This document shows positions 1 to 9,059 of a stretch of 64,000 bases of DNA, in pieces. The DNA is taken from the NCBI GenBank assembly GCA_024742405.1, contig JANSYP010000001.1, positions 186,001 to 250,000 on the forward strand. Reading direction: 5' to 3'. The stretch is from Paracoccaceae bacterium. Its GTDB lineage: Bacteria > Pseudomonadota > Alphaproteobacteria > Rhodobacterales > Rhodobacteraceae. Each line of letters opens with the position of its first letter. The first letter of the stretch is position 1. The position numbers were made by a program, and so were the translations under genes. A model generated the notes under the pieces. It did not search any database and had not been told where the DNA came from. It was given only the letters and a program-made list of their open reading frames with translations.

Positions 1-939
1 GATCGTCAGCCCGGGATATTGCTCGGCGTAGAACTCGACCTTCTGCTGCAGGATGCCGAGCCGCAACTCGTAGTCTGTCGGGTGCAGATCGACCACGAGT
101 CCGGACTGCAGCCGCGACTTGATCCGTTCTTCCATGTCCTTGATCTCGCCGGGCGCCCGGTCGCCCGAAATGATGATCTGCTTGTTCTGATCGACCAGGG
201 CATTGAAGGTGTGAAAGAATTCGTCTTGGGTGCTGTCCTTGCCGGCGATGAACTGCACGTCATCCACCATCAGCACATCGACCGACCGGAAGAGCTGTTT
301 GAAATCCATCATCTGCCGGTCGCGCAACGCTTTCACGAAGCGGTACATGAATTGCTCCGCGGACAGATAGAGGATCGTCAGGCTCGGATCGCGCGCCTTC
401 ATCTCCCACGCGATGGCGTGCATCAGGTGCGTCTTGCCCAACCCGCAGCCGCCATAGAGAAAGAGCGGGTTGAACGTGACCGGACCGCCTTCGCCGACGC
501 GGCGGGCGGCGGCATGGGCCAGCTCGTTGGGTTTGCCGACCACGAATGTGTCGAAGGTGCAGCGCGGATCGAGTGCGCCCCCCGGCAGATCCGAACTGTC
601 GTTGCTGCGCGCGGCCGGTGCCGGCGATGAAACTGTCTGTGGTGTGCCGGCGCAGTGGGCGGTCTTGGCTGCGCGGGCCGGAACGGCCGCGGCCATCGCC
701 ACTGGTACCTCGAATTTTATCCTGCGGACCTCGGCGCCGACTTCGTGCAATTGGCTCAGGATCGTGTCGGAGTAATTCCTGCTGACCCAGTTTCCGATGA
801 AATTCGTCGGCGCATCGAATGTCGCCACCCCGTCCGAACAGGCGCGAAATGCCAGTGGTTCAATCCATGTTCGGTAATTGTTTTCCCCTATCCTCTGCAG
901 AAGTGAATCTTGAACCTTCCCCCAGGTGTCGTGCGTCAT
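1..939 (-). CDS. dnaA: Chromosomal replication initiator DnaA (5' part, cut by window edge)
   Basis: The first 313 codons of DnaA, the AAA+ protein that binds DnaA boxes, melts the origin and loads DnaB. Visible are the N-terminal domain I (NNYRTWIEPL, about residues 20-29), a variable alanine-rich linker, the Walker A loop (YGGCGLGKTHLMHA; the usual Val/Thr of G-x-x-G-x-G-K-T is Cys) and Walker B (LMVDDVQF), then the sensor I region. The C-terminal DNA-binding domain lies outside the window. The chosen start gives MTHDTWG. An in-frame ATG five codons upstream (954) would add MEKKR. It follows rpsT on the same strand, as in other Rhodobacteraceae. Identity is certain, the exact start less so. 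Confidence 0.96.
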   Translation of the reverse strand, partial: MTHDTWGKVQDSLLQRIGENNYRTWIEPLAFRACSDGVATFDAPTNFIGNWVSRNYSDTILSQLHEVGAEVRRIKFEVPVAMAAAVPARAAKTAHCAGTPQTVSSPAPAARSNDSSDLPGGALDPRCTFDTFVVGKPNELAHAAARRVGEGGPVTFNPLFLYGGCGLGKTHLMHAIAWEMKARDPSLTILYLSAEQFMYRFVKALRDRQMMDFKQLFRSVDVLMVDDVQFIAGKDSTQDEFFHTFNALVDQNKQIIISGDRAPGEIKDMEERIKSRLQSGLVVDLHPTDYELRLGILQQKVEFYAEQYPGLTI

Positions 940-954
940 TCGCTTTTTTTCCAT

Positions 955-1474
955 ACTTGCCAGCGCGTTATTCACGCCGGACGGCCCCGCAAAGCGACGA
1001 TCTCCCTGGGTGTGCGGCATCACGCGTCTTTCCCGTCCAAACGGGTGAGATCCCGGTGAAGTGAACCGGAATCCGGGACCTGCTGGAGGCCCCTACGTGA
1101 GTGCACTGGACGAGGAAACGCGTGCTAGCACGCACCCACCCGCCAAAGCGCCACCGTCCCCTGCGGCGCTCCGGCATTCGCGAAGCCGCTTCTATGCTCA
1201 ATCAAACGCATGACGTGGCTGGTCCACGTCCCATACGTTCGAAGCGGTTTCGCAATGTCCCCAAGGCGATCTGAATCGCCTGCAGAACGTAGCAACCGGC
1301 TCCACGATCCCGCAACAGAACTTCGAGATTGACAGGAAGATTGCTGAGTGACGAATCTTTGTTACAATTTTTGTACTTTAATATCAGGCATTTAGTCTGT
1401 TAACTTCAACTAACAGAGCATTAATGACGGCATGAGCGCCCGCATAGGTTGTGTTGTAGCAAACACAGAAACAA
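955..1474. other. dnaA-rpsT intergenic region, AT-rich core
   Basis: No gene is supported here. The dnaA leader and promoter must lie in it. Bases about 1350-1430 are clearly AT-richer than the surroundings. They contain a perfect 7-bp inverted repeat (TCTGTTA 1396-1402, TAACAGA 1411-1417, 8-base loop). A second short inverted repeat, TGTGTT/AACACA, lies at 1450-1467. Open frames inside are short shadows without a Shine-Dalgarno site. Confidence 0.5.
968..976 (+). promoter_or_regulatory. Single DnaA-box-like 9-mer upstream of dnaA
   Basis: TTATTCACG differs from the TTATNCACA DnaA box only in the last base and lies about 30 bases upstream of the dnaA start, where autoregulatory boxes are often found. 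I saw no cluster of further boxes up to rpsT, so this is weak evidence for autoregulation and none for an origin. One such match could be chance. Confidence 0.25.
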
Positions 1475-1503
1475 AAAGGGCGCCCCTGATGTGAGCGCCC
1501 TTT
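1475..1503 (-). terminator. Rho-independent terminator downstream of rpsT
   Basis: A 9-bp stem, AAAGGGCGC (1475-1483) with GCGCCCTTT (1495-1503) and an 11-base loop. On the minus strand it runs into a T-rich tract (CCCTTTTTGTTT). It sits 24 bases past the rpsT stop and should separate rpsT from dnaA. Confidence 0.85.
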
Positions 1504-1526
1504 CGGATAGGGAGTCTGGGCGGGGA

Positions 1527-1790
1527 TCAGCCGATGGCTTTGACCCGCGATGCCAGGCGGGACATTTTCCGCGAGGCAGTGTTCTTGTGCAGCACGCCCT
1601 TGGTCACGCCGCGCATGAGCTCCGGCTGCGCCTCGCGCAGGGCAGAGGTCGCAACCTCCTTGTCACCGCTGGTGATCGCCTCTTCGACCTTGCGAAGAAA
1701 GGTGCGGATGCGCGAGCGGCGCGCCTTGTTGATGTCGAAGCGCCGCGCGTTCTGGCGGGCGCGCTTTTTGGATTGCGGCGTGTTGGCCAT
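1527..1790 (-). CDS. rpsT: 30S ribosomal protein S20
   Basis: An 87-residue, strongly basic protein with the S20 signature: [17 protein letters not shown] at the N-terminus, three predicted helices and [22 protein letters not shown] near the C-terminus. S20 binds 16S rRNA early in 30S assembly. Length is normal for the family. The ATG at 1790 gives the conserved MANT start; an upstream extension to 1805 adds five non-conserved residues and is rejected. It lies between the enoyl-CoA hydratase gene and dnaA on the same strand and is followed by a strong terminator. Confidence 0.98.
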   Translation of the reverse strand: MANTPQSKKRARQNARRFDINKARRSRIRTFLRKVEEAITSGDKEVATSALREAQPELMRGVTKGVLHKNTASRKMSRLASRVKAIG

Positions 1791-1981
1791 GCGTCGTCTT
1801 CCCAAGCTGGGGTGAAAGAGTGAGCCGCGTCTTTAGAAGCGACTCGCGGCCAAGTCAACTGGCCAACGCCGCCGCCGTGTCGGTTCCGCCATCCATGCCC
1901 CGACGTCGCTGCGGGCGCGCTACGTAGACGGACCTCGCTCCTCGCGCTGATGGTCCACGCCCGCGGTCCGATTGGCCGGCG

Positions 1982-2758
1982 TCAGCGGTCGCGGAACTGT
2001 GCCGCGCGCTTTTCCAGAAAGGCCGACATGCCTTCGGCCTGGTCCTGGGTGCTGAACATCGCCTGGAACAGGCGGCGTTCGAACAGCAGGCCCTCGCGCA
2101 GCGGCATCTCGAAGCTCCGTCCGGCGGCTTCCTTGACGGCCTTGGTGGTGATCAGCGATTTCTCGGCGATCTTCTGCGCGGTGGCGCGGGCCTCCTCGAC
2201 CAGTTTCTTGGTCGGCACGACCCGGCTGACCAGTCCGGCCCGGTCGGCCTCGTCGGCGGTCATCGGGCGGCCCGTCAGCAGCATGTCCATCGCCTTGGCC
2301 TTGCCGATCGCGCGGGTCAGCCGCTGCGTGGCGCCCATGCCCGGCGTGATGCCCAGCGTCACCTCGGGCTGGCCGAACTTCGCGTTCTCCGCGGCAATGA
2401 CGATATCGCACATCATCGCCAGTTCGCAGCCCCCGCCCATGGCGTAGCCGGCCACCGCGGCGATGATCGGCTTACGCGTGCGCAGGATCTGTTCGGCGGT
2501 GGAGCCGTAGGTTTCGCTGCAGTACATCTCGACAAAGGATTTCTCGGCGAGGGCCTCGATATCGGCGCCTGCCGCGAAGACCTTTTCGGATCCTGTGAGG
2601 ATGATGCAACGGACCTTGTCGTTCTTCTCGGCCGTCCTCAGCGCGTCTCCCAGCTCGGCCATCAGCACGGCGTTCAGGGCGTTCATTGCATCGGGACGGT
2701 TCAGCTTGATCAGGGCGACGTGGTCTTCGACGTCGACGATCAGCGTGTCATAGGCCAT
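1982..2758 (-). CDS. Enoyl-CoA hydratase
   Basis: A 258-residue crotonase-fold protein, the normal length for short-chain enoyl-CoA hydratases, which add water to trans-2-enoyl-CoA in fatty-acid beta-oxidation. Visible are the oxyanion-hole segments (FAAGADIEALAEKS around 62-75 and AMGGGCELAMMCD about 105-117) and both catalytic glutamates: the Glu in GGCELA and the Glu in FGQPEVTLGITPGMG. The start is MAYDTLIV (2758), which matches family N-termini. A TTG start 24 bases upstream is possible; neither has a clear Shine-Dalgarno site. It is co-oriented with mutM upstream and rpsT downstream. Confidence 0.93.
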   Translation of the reverse strand: MAYDTLIVDVEDHVALIKLNRPDAMNALNAVLMAELGDALRTAEKNDKVRCIILTGSEKVFAAGADIEALAEKSFVEMYCSETYGSTAEQILRTRKPIIAAVAGYAMGGGCELAMMCDIVIAAENAKFGQPEVTLGITPGMGATQRLTRAIGKAKAMDMLLTGRPMTADEADRAGLVSRVVPTKKLVEEARATAQKIAEKSLITTKAVKEAAGRSFEMPLREGLLFERRLFQAMFSTQDQAEGMSAFLEKRAAQFRDR

Positions 2759-2820
2759 CAGGAGGCTCGCTAGCTGCCACAACGACGCTCAGGCTTACCA
2801 CCGTTAAAATCGGGTTCAAG

Positions 2821-3687
2821 CTATCTTTGGCAGGTTGCACAATAGAAGCTCGATCGCCCCGATTGGACGCGCCGCTGCACGGCGCCGCCGCAGTCCGGGG
2901 TGACGCAGCGTTCGCCTTCACGGCCATAGACCCGGAAGCTGTGTTGAAAATATCCAAGCTCTCCATCGGCTTGGCGGTAATCGCGCAAGGACGATCCGCC
3001 CGCCGCGATGGCCTCCTCGAGCACCGTGCGGATCACCGGCACCATCCCGGCGGCGCGGGCCGACGAAATGCGTCCCGCCTGGCGCATAGGAGATATGCGC
3101 GCACGGTGCAGCACCTCGCAGACATAGATGTTTCCCAGTCCCGCGACGACTCGCTGATCCAGCAGGGCGGCCTTGATCGGCGTTTTGCGCCCGCGCAGCG
3201 CCGCCGCCAGATAATTTTCGTGAAACGCATTGCCCAGGGGTTCCGGCCCCAGATGGACCAGCATCCGGTGGCCCTCCGCCGCCTGGGTTGCGACCAGATC
3301 CATCGCCCCGAAGCGGCGTGCATCGTTGAAGGTGACCCGCGCCCCCCCCTCCATGTCGAAGATCACATGGTCATGGCGCCCCGGCGCGGGGTGGGCGTGG
3401 TGGAACGTCCCCGGCCGGGTCTCGACGCCGTCCGCGCCCGCGATCAGGATGCGCCCGGACATGCCCAGATGGATGATCAGCGTCTCGCCCCGGTCCAGAT
3501 CGGCCAGGATGTATTTCGACCGCCGGCGCAAGCGGACCACCCGCGCGCCGCTCAGTCGCTCGGCCATGCCCTCGGGCAGCGGCCAGCGCAGATCGGGCCG
3601 CCGGACGTGGGCCTTGGCGATGCGCGCGCCCTCCATCACCGGCAACAGGCCGCGGCGCACGGTTTCGACCTCGGGCAGTTCTGGCAT
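2821..3687 (-). CDS. mutM: Formamidopyrimidine-DNA glycosylase (Fpg)
   Basis: A 288-residue bifunctional glycosylase/AP lyase that excises 8-oxoguanine and formamidopyrimidines. The start [14 protein letters not shown] supplies the N-terminal catalytic Pro (after Met removal) and Glu. The HIGMSG-like segment ([10 protein letters not shown]) and the C-terminal zinc finger (C-x4-C, then C-x2-C in ERCVTPDC...FYCATC) are complete, ending in the family-typical QR. It is divergent from ubiE with a 110-base promoter region and is followed by the enoyl-CoA hydratase gene. Confidence 0.97.
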   Translation of the reverse strand: MPELPEVETVRRGLLPVMEGARIAKAHVRRPDLRWPLPEGMAERLSGARVVRLRRRSKYILADLDRGETLIIHLGMSGRILIAGADGVETRPGTFHHAHPAPGRHDHVIFDMEGGARVTFNDARRFGAMDLVATQAAEGHRMLVHLGPEPLGNAFHENYLAAALRGRKTPIKAALLDQRVVAGLGNIYVCEVLHRARISPMRQAGRISSARAAGMVPVIRTVLEEAIAAGGSSLRDYRQADGELGYFQHSFRVYGREGERCVTPDCGGAVQRRVQSGRSSFYCATCQR

Positions 3688-3797
3688 GGCGGTCTCGCGG
3701 TTGGGGCGGCGGCGTATGGTCTGGGGCCGTTGTAGTCGCCCCGCAGCGGCCTATAAGAAAGTGCAATTGCAGCGGGAACAAGTCGGATGAGTGGCAG

Positions 3798-4550
3798 ATG
3801 AGCGATAAGGACGGGCAGACAACGCATTTCGGCCGCCAGACCGTGGATGCGGACGCCAAGGCCGGTCTGGTGGAGGGCGTCTTTTCTTCGGTCGCCTCGC
3901 GCTATGACGTCATGAACGATGTGATGTCGGGCGGTGTCCACCGGCTGTGGAAGGATGCGATGATGGACTGGCTGGCGCCGCGGCCCGGCCAGAATCTGCT
4001 GGATGTCGCGGGCGGCACCGGCGATATCGCCTTTCGCTTCCTCAAGCGCGCGCCGGGCTCCCGGGCCACGGTCTGCGACATGACCGCCTCGATGCTGGAG
4101 GAGGGCCGCAAGCGCGCCGAGGCCACGGCGCTGGAGCATCAGTTGACCTGGGTTCAGGGCGACGCCATGGCGCTGCCCTTCGCCGACAGCAGCTTTGACG
4201 TCTACACGATCTCCTTCGGCATCCGGAACGTGACCCGGATCGAGGACGCGTTGTCAGAAGCCTTCCGCGTGCTGCGCCCCGGCGGCCGGATGGTGGTGCT
4301 TGAATTCAGCCAGCTCCCCAACCCCCTGATGCAATGGGCCTATGACCGCTATTCCTTCAACGTTATCCCGACCATGGGCCAGGTGATCGCGCGGGACCGC
4401 GACAGCTATCAGTATCTGGTGGAATCGATCCGCAACTTCCCCGATCAGGAAAGCTTCGCCCAGATGATCCGGCGCGCGGGCTTCGATCAGGTGCGCTACC
4501 GCAATCTTTCGATGGGCATCGCAGCGCTCCATTCCGGCTGGAAGATCTAG
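3798..4550 (+). CDS. ubiE: Demethylmenaquinone/2-octaprenyl-benzoquinol C-methyltransferase
   Basis: A 250-residue class I SAM methyltransferase that C-methylates the benzoquinone ring in ubiquinone synthesis. Motif I ([13 protein letters not shown], about 71-83), the ubiE-specific [18 protein letters not shown] (about 36-53) and the terminal [10 protein letters not shown] signature are all present. It is followed after six bases by ubiB, so the two are almost certainly co-transcribed and functionally linked in quinone synthesis. Start ATG 3798 is the only one that keeps the conserved THFGRQTV N-terminus. Confidence 0.97.
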   Translation: MSDKDGQTTHFGRQTVDADAKAGLVEGVFSSVASRYDVMNDVMSGGVHRLWKDAMMDWLAPRPGQNLLDVAGGTGDIAFRFLKRAPGSRATVCDMTASMLEEGRKRAEATALEHQLTWVQGDAMALPFADSSFDVYTISFGIRNVTRIEDALSEAFRVLRPGGRMVVLEFSQLPNPLMQWAYDRYSFNVIPTMGQVIARDRDSYQYLVESIRNFPDQESFAQMIRRAGFDQVRYRNLSMGIAALHSGWKI

Positions 4551-4556
4551 CCCCGG

Positions 4557-6086
4557 ATGCGAGGCCCCCACAACATCTGGCGTCTGGTCCGGACCGGCGC
4601 CACGCTCGAACGCACGGGCGCCATGACGGTCGTGCTCGATGCGTTCAACGCCCCTGCGCCGCTGCGGCTCGCCGCCCGCGTCCTGGGCTGGCCCTTCAAA
4701 TGGCTCGGCCTGCCGGGGGATCCGGACATGCCGCCCGCGACCCGTGCGCTGACAGCCCTCGGGCCCGCCTATATCAAGTTCGGCCAGATCCTCTCGACGC
4801 GCCCGGACGTGGTCGGCGAGGAGTTGGCCATGCAGCTCAAGGTCCTGCAGGACAAGCTGCCGCCCTTTCCGCTCGCCGACGCCAAGCGCGTGATCGAGCG
4901 CGAGCTCGAGGCGCCCGTCGAACAGCTCTTTTCGGAACTCAGCGAGCCCATCGCCGCGGCCTCGATCGCGCAGGTCCACAAGGCGCGCATCGTCGGCACC
5001 GGCCAGCAGGTGGCGGTCAAGGTGCTGCGGCCCGGCATCGAAAAGGCGTTCCAGAAGGATATCGACGCCTTCTACCTCACCGCGTCGCTGATCGATCTGC
5101 TCTCACCTGCCTCGCGCCGGCTGCGCCCCTCCGAAGTCGTCGCCCATTTCGAGGGCGTGGTGATGGGCGAGCTCGATTTCCGTCTGGAAAGCGCGGCCGC
5201 CGGCGAATTTGCCGCGACCACCGCCAAGGACGAGGGCTTTCAAGTGCCCCAGGTGGAATGGCTCCTGACCGCGCGCCGTGTGATGACGCTGGAATGGGTC
5301 GACGGCTTTCCGGCCAACGACGTGGCCGCGATCGAGGCCGCCGGGCTCGACCGGCAGGCGATCGGCAACCGGGTGCTGCAGCTCTTTCTCAACCACGCGC
5401 TGCGCGACGGCTATTTCCACGCCGACATGCACCAGGGCAATCTCAAGATCGCGCCCGACGGCGATATCGTGGCGATGGATTTCGGCATCATGGGCCGGAT
5501 CGACGAATACACCCGCCGCGTCTATGCCGAGATCCTCTACGGCTTCATCCGCAAGGATTATCGCCGCGTGGCCGAGGTCCATTTCGAGGCCGGCTATGTG
5601 CCCGCCGACCGCGATATCGACGAATTCGCCCGCGCGCTGCGCGCGGTGGGCGAGCCGATCTTCGGCATGGATGCCAACCGGATCTCCATGGCGCGGCTCC
5701 TGGCCTATCTCTTCGAGGTGACCGAGCGCTTCGGCATGGAAACCCGGACCGAACTGATCCTGCTCCAGCGCACGATGGTGGTGGTCGAGGGTGTGTCGCG
5801 CTCCCTCAACCCCTCGATCAACATCTGGGACGTCGCGCAACCCGTTGTCGAAAGCTACATTTCGCGGAATGTCGGTCCAAAGGCGCTGGCGCGCGATCTG
5901 GCGGCCACGATCCAGGTGCTTGCCCGGTACGGGCCACGCCTGCCGCAGCTCGCCGAGGCCGCCTTGCTGCGCCACAACGAGCCGCCCGCTCCGCCCGTGG
6001 TACCGGGCTGGCGCGCGCCGCTGCTCTGGATGATGACCGGGGCGGCTGCCGTGATCCTGGGCGGGCTCTTGATCCACTTGATCTAG
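4557..6086 (+). CDS. ubiB: Ubiquinone biosynthesis protein UbiB (ADCK/COQ8-family atypical kinase)
   Basis: A 509-residue UbiB-family protein, a membrane-associated atypical kinase/ATPase required for ubiquinone synthesis. Seen are the KxGQ motif (IKFGQILSTRPD, about 79-90), the alanine-rich nucleotide loop (AAASIAQVHKARIVG), the HxDxHxGN catalytic loop (HADMHQGNLKI) and DFG (AMDFGIMG). A hydrophobic C-terminal segment (LLWMMTGAAAVILGGLLIHLI) is the expected membrane anchor. It starts six bases after ubiE. Its stop overlaps the stop of the convergent APH-type gene in the tetranucleotide CTAG. Confidence 0.96.
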   Translation: MRGPHNIWRLVRTGATLERTGAMTVVLDAFNAPAPLRLAARVLGWPFKWLGLPGDPDMPPATRALTALGPAYIKFGQILSTRPDVVGEELAMQLKVLQDKLPPFPLADAKRVIERELEAPVEQLFSELSEPIAAASIAQVHKARIVGTGQQVAVKVLRPGIEKAFQKDIDAFYLTASLIDLLSPASRRLRPSEVVAHFEGVVMGELDFRLESAAAGEFAATTAKDEGFQVPQVEWLLTARRVMTLEWVDGFPANDVAAIEAAGLDRQAIGNRVLQLFLNHALRDGYFHADMHQGNLKIAPDGDIVAMDFGIMGRIDEYTRRVYAEILYGFIRKDYRRVAEVHFEAGYVPADRDIDEFARALRAVGEPIFGMDANRISMARLLAYLFEVTERFGMETRTELILLQRTMVVVEGVSRSLNPSINIWDVAQPVVESYISRNVGPKALARDLAATIQVLARYGPRLPQLAEAALLRHNEPPAPPVVPGWRAPLLWMMTGAAAVILGGLLIHLI

Positions 6087-6955
6087 GGCAGGCGCCCGCG
6101 CCCCTCCCGGGCCAGCCGGTTCAACAGCGCGATCTCGCTCGCGGCCGCCGCCCGGTCGCCCCTTTGCGCGCAATGCATAGCGATTCGGGCATGGAGCGCC
6201 GGCGCGACCCGGTCATAGCGCGACAGCACGGCAGAGCGGCCATAGGCGCGCCGGAACCGGGATTGCGCCCCTGCGCTCAGCGGGCCGGCCCCATAGCGCC
6301 GCTGCATTCCCGGCGACAGGTAGATCGCCAGATCCGTCGCCGCATCACCCAGTGCGGGGCACTGCCAGTCGATCAGCACCGGCCCGTCGGCGGTCGCGAG
6401 CATGTTCGCCGGCACCGGATCGCCGTGGACCGGGGCAGGGGCCGGCCGATGCCGTGCAGCATCGCGAAGAGCGTTCCGGATCGCGCCGAGGGCGCCTTCC
6501 GTCAGCCCCCACCGGCGCAAACGGACCTGCGCGCCACGGGGCAGCCGCCAGCGCTCCGGCGCGGTCCGGGCGAGACCGGCCCAGGTCGCGGACCGGTGCA
6601 GAGCCGCCAGCGCGCGTCCGGCCTGCGCCGGCCGGATCGGATGAAGCGCCAGCAGATAGCGATAGACCAGCACCGGCCCCGCCGGGGTCGCGGCCAGATG
6701 CAGCGGCTGCGGCGCGCGCCCGGCCCGCCAGCCAGCGGTCAGCGCCGCCCATTCCGCCCGCGGATCGTTCGGAAAGAGCCCGCGCTCCGTGACCGGCCCA
6801 TAGGCCTTGACCGCCACCGTGCCGGTCGCGGTCTCCACGCGCCAGACCCGGTTCACCCGGCCCCCCGGCAACGTCTGCCAGCGCGCGCCATCGGGCTCCA
6901 GCCCCGCCGCGGCCAGCACCTGCGCCTGCCAGGCAGGGCTTGCTATGTCCTTCAT
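6083..6955 (-). CDS. Aminoglycoside/choline phosphotransferase-family protein
   Basis: A 290-residue APH-fold small-molecule kinase homologue. It has the Brenner motif HGDPVPANML (catalytic Asp and Asn), followed by LIDWQCPALGD, corresponding to the DxD/DFG metal-binding segment. An early lysine in GTVAVKAYGP is the likely ATP lysine. The substrate cannot be read from the sequence; choline, thiamine or an amino-sugar are all possible. Start ATG 6955 (MKDIASPAW) is preferred because the upstream extension is low-complexity Pro/Ala/Gly. It converges on ubiB with overlapping stops and is not obviously in an operon. Confidence 0.8.
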   Translation of the reverse strand: MKDIASPAWQAQVLAAAGLEPDGARWQTLPGGRVNRVWRVETATGTVAVKAYGPVTERGLFPNDPRAEWAALTAGWRAGRAPQPLHLAATPAGPVLVYRYLLALHPIRPAQAGRALAALHRSATWAGLARTAPERWRLPRGAQVRLRRWGLTEGALGAIRNALRDAARHRPAPAPVHGDPVPANMLATADGPVLIDWQCPALGDAATDLAIYLSPGMQRRYGAGPLSAGAQSRFRRAYGRSAVLSRYDRVAPALHARIAMHCAQRGDRAAAASEIALLNRLAREGRGRLP

Positions 6956-7060
6956 GGCGCAGCGCCAGTCCGGTTGCGGGTTCGCCGCGCCAGCGGCGCG
7001 CGGCCCAACGGGCGCGGCCCCGCCAGGGGCCGGCAACGGGCGGGAGCCCCCCTCACAGGC

Positions 7061-7510
7061 TCACGCCATCCGCCCCAGGTCACGGTGCAGCGCCCGGCAG
7101 GCGGCTTCCACCAGATCCAGTGCCCCGTCGAAATCCCGCGTGTAGTAAGGGTCGGGCACGTCGCGCTCTGGCTGTTCCGGCAGGTGATCCAGCAGCCGCG
7201 CCAGCTCGGCGCCTCCCGACGGCGGCCGCAGCGCCTCCAAATGGTGCAGGTTGGCCGTGTCCATCGCATAGATCCGGTCGAACCGGTGGAAATCCTCGGC
7301 CACGACCTGCCGCGCGCGCAGCCCGCTCAGATCATAGCCCCGCGCCGCCGCCGCGCGTTGCATCGGCCCGTAGGGCGGGCTGCCGACCTCCCAGTCGCTG
7401 GTGCCCGCACTGTCGAGCTCCAGCTCCGGCGCGAGGTGGCGCATCACGCCTTCCGCCGTCGGCGAGCGACAAATATTGCCCAGACAGACAAAGAGAATGC
7501 GGCTTGCCAT
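7061..7510 (-). CDS. Low-molecular-weight protein tyrosine phosphatase
   Basis: A 149-residue LMW-PTP. The P-loop CLGNICRSP lies at the N-terminus (C-x5-R-S, nucleophilic Cys about residue 8) and the general-acid loop is DVPDPYY (about 117-123). It hydrolyses phosphotyrosine, with cytoplasmic location expected. Length is normal. ATG 7510 (MASRILFVCLGN) matches family N-termini; the upstream extension does not. It is divergent from the sirtuin gene with an 89-base gap. In other bacteria such genes pair with tyrosine kinases and exopolysaccharide loci, but none is present here. Confidence 0.93.
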   Translation of the reverse strand: MASRILFVCLGNICRSPTAEGVMRHLAPELELDSAGTSDWEVGSPPYGPMQRAAAARGYDLSGLRARQVVAEDFHRFDRIYAMDTANLHHLEALRPPSGGAELARLLDHLPEQPERDVPDPYYTRDFDGALDLVEAACRALHRDLGRMA

Positions 7511-7599
7511 GGCGGGTCTCCTTTGCCACCCGGGGGTAGCGGGCCGCCAGCCGCGCTGCAAGGCGCGCGGTCCAGGATCTGGGCAGGGCAGGAGACATC

Positions 7600-8295
7600 A
7601 TGGAAGACCGGATTGTGATCCTCACCGGCGCCGGGCTCAGCGCGGAAAGCGGGCTCGGCACCTTCCGCGACGAGGGCGGGCTCTGGACGAAATACGATCT
7701 CGCCGAGGTGGCGACGCCCGAAGGCTTCGCCGCCGACCCGCACAAGGTGCATGATTTCTACAATGCGCGGCGCCGCAATTGCCTGGAGGCCGCGCCCAAC
7801 CCCGCGCACCACGCCCTCGCGCGGCTGCAACAGGCCCGGCCGGAGAGCGTCTCCCTCGTAACCCAGAATGTCGACGACCTGCTGGAACGTGCCGGGGCGG
7901 CCGACGTGATCCACATGCACGGGTCGCTCACCCGGGCCAAATGCGCGGCCTGCGCCGCCTCATGGGACCAGCGCAGCGACATGGATCCGGCCGCCGCCTG
8001 CCCGGCCTGCGCGGCGCCGGCGACCCGGCCCGACATCGTCTGGTTCGGTGAATATCCCTACCATATGGAGGCGATCTGGGACCTGCTGCGCGCCGCCGAT
8101 CTCTTTGTGGCGATCGGCACGTCTGGACAGGTCTATCCTGCGGCGGCCTTCGTGCAGGACGCCGCCCGCGCGGGGGCGCGGACGCTGGAGCTCAATCTCG
8201 AAGACAGCGACACCAGTCGCGACTTCCACGAGACCCGCCGCGGCCCTGCGAGCCGACTGGTGCCCGCCTGGGTGGCCGAAGCCCTGGGCGGCTGA
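7600..8295 (+). CDS. cobB: NAD-dependent protein deacylase (sirtuin, CobB type)
   Basis: A 231-residue Sir2-family enzyme that removes acyl groups from lysine using NAD+. It has GAGLSAESGLGTFR (NAD binding, about 10-23), TQNVDDLLERAG, the catalytic HMHGSL and two C-x2-C zinc pairs (CAAC and CPAC). The YNARRR segment supplies the Tyr-x-x-Arg pair that in class III sirtuins (CobB/SIRT5) marks desuccinylase/demalonylase activity. A clean Shine-Dalgarno (AGGAGA) precedes ATG 7600. No partner acetyltransferase is adjacent. Confidence 0.94.
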   Translation: MEDRIVILTGAGLSAESGLGTFRDEGGLWTKYDLAEVATPEGFAADPHKVHDFYNARRRNCLEAAPNPAHHALARLQQARPESVSLVTQNVDDLLERAGAADVIHMHGSLTRAKCAACAASWDQRSDMDPAAACPACAAPATRPDIVWFGEYPYHMEAIWDLLRAADLFVAIGTSGQVYPAAAFVQDAARAGARTLELNLEDSDTSRDFHETRRGPASRLVPAWVAEALGG

Positions 8296-8326
8296 CGACG
8301 CGGCGCGCCGTCAGTCCCGTCGCGGT

Positions 8327-9034
8327 TCAGGTGACCGTCACATCCAGAACCGGCAGTCCCGCGACCTTGCCCTGCAACTTGTCGCCGCGCTCCACCGGTC
8401 CGACACCCGCCGGCGTGCCCGCCATGATGATGTCGCCGCCCGCGATGTCGTAGAAGCGCGACAGATAGGCGATCTGCTCGGCCACCTTCCAGATCATCAT
8501 GTTCAGATCGCCGCTCTGGCGGGTCTCGCCATTGATCGACAGGCTGATCGCGCCCTCGTCCAGCGGCCCGGTCTGGCTGATCGGCACCAAGGGGCCCACG
8601 GGAGCGGAACGTTCGAACGCCTTGCCGATTTCCCAGGGCCGGCCCATCTTCTTCATCTGCCCCTGCAGGTCGCGCCGGGTCATGTCGAGCCCCACGCCAT
8701 AGCCCCAGACATGGGACATCGCATCCGCTTCGGAAATGTTCTTTCCGCCGCTCTTCAGCGCCACGACCATCTCGATCTCATGGTGCACATCGCTGGTTTC
8801 GGGCGGGTAGGGAAACTCGCCGGAACTGTCGACATTCTCGGCATTCTTCTGAAAGAAAAACGGCGGCTCCTTGTCCGGATCATGGCCCATCTCGATGGCA
8901 TGGTCGGCGAAATTGCGGCCGATGCAATAGACCCGGCGGACCGGGAACAGGCCGCCATCGGTGGTGGGAATGAAGGCACGCTTGGGTTCGTCAATGACGA
9001 GTTTGGCGGCTTCGATATCGCGTGCATGCTCCAT
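8327..9034 (-). CDS. Fumarylacetoacetate hydrolase-family protein (fumarylpyruvate-hydrolase-like)
   Basis: A 235-residue FAH-fold hydrolase of the short class that includes fumarylpyruvate hydrolases. These cut C-C bonds of 2,4-diketo acids at the end of aromatic ring-cleavage pathways. Visible are IGRNFADHAIEMG, the metal-binding E-x-E (HHEIEMVVAL) with a later Asp (GYGVGLDMTRRD), and the terminal GTPAGVGPVERGD. ATG 9034 follows a good Shine-Dalgarno (AAGGAG). It is divergent from the GntR regulator and catabolic operon, and may share its operator. A role in that pathway is an inference. Confidence 0.87.
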   Translation of the reverse strand: MEHARDIEAAKLVIDEPKRAFIPTTDGGLFPVRRVYCIGRNFADHAIEMGHDPDKEPPFFFQKNAENVDSSGEFPYPPETSDVHHEIEMVVALKSGGKNISEADAMSHVWGYGVGLDMTRRDLQGQMKKMGRPWEIGKAFERSAPVGPLVPISQTGPLDEGAISLSINGETRQSGDLNMMIWKVAEQIAYLSRFYDIAGGDIIMAGTPAGVGPVERGDKLQGKVAGLPVLDVTVT

Positions 9035-9059
9035 GGCAGGCTCCTTGGTTGAGGTAGGG

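Noticed and set aside
955-1526. oriC next to dnaA
   Set aside because: Only one imperfect DnaA-box-like word was found; an origin would need a cluster of boxes and an unwinding element.
4700-7618. A 972-codon open frame on the plus strand overlapping ubiB and the following minus-strand genes
   Set aside because: It is out of frame with well-supported ubiB, APH and phosphatase genes; composition is Arg/Ala/Gly/Pro-rich as expected of a shadow in GC-rich DNA.
7600-8295. Sirtuin as part of a defence system (SIR2-type)
   Set aside because: It is a compact, zinc-containing CobB-type deacylase without fused effector domains or defence neighbours.
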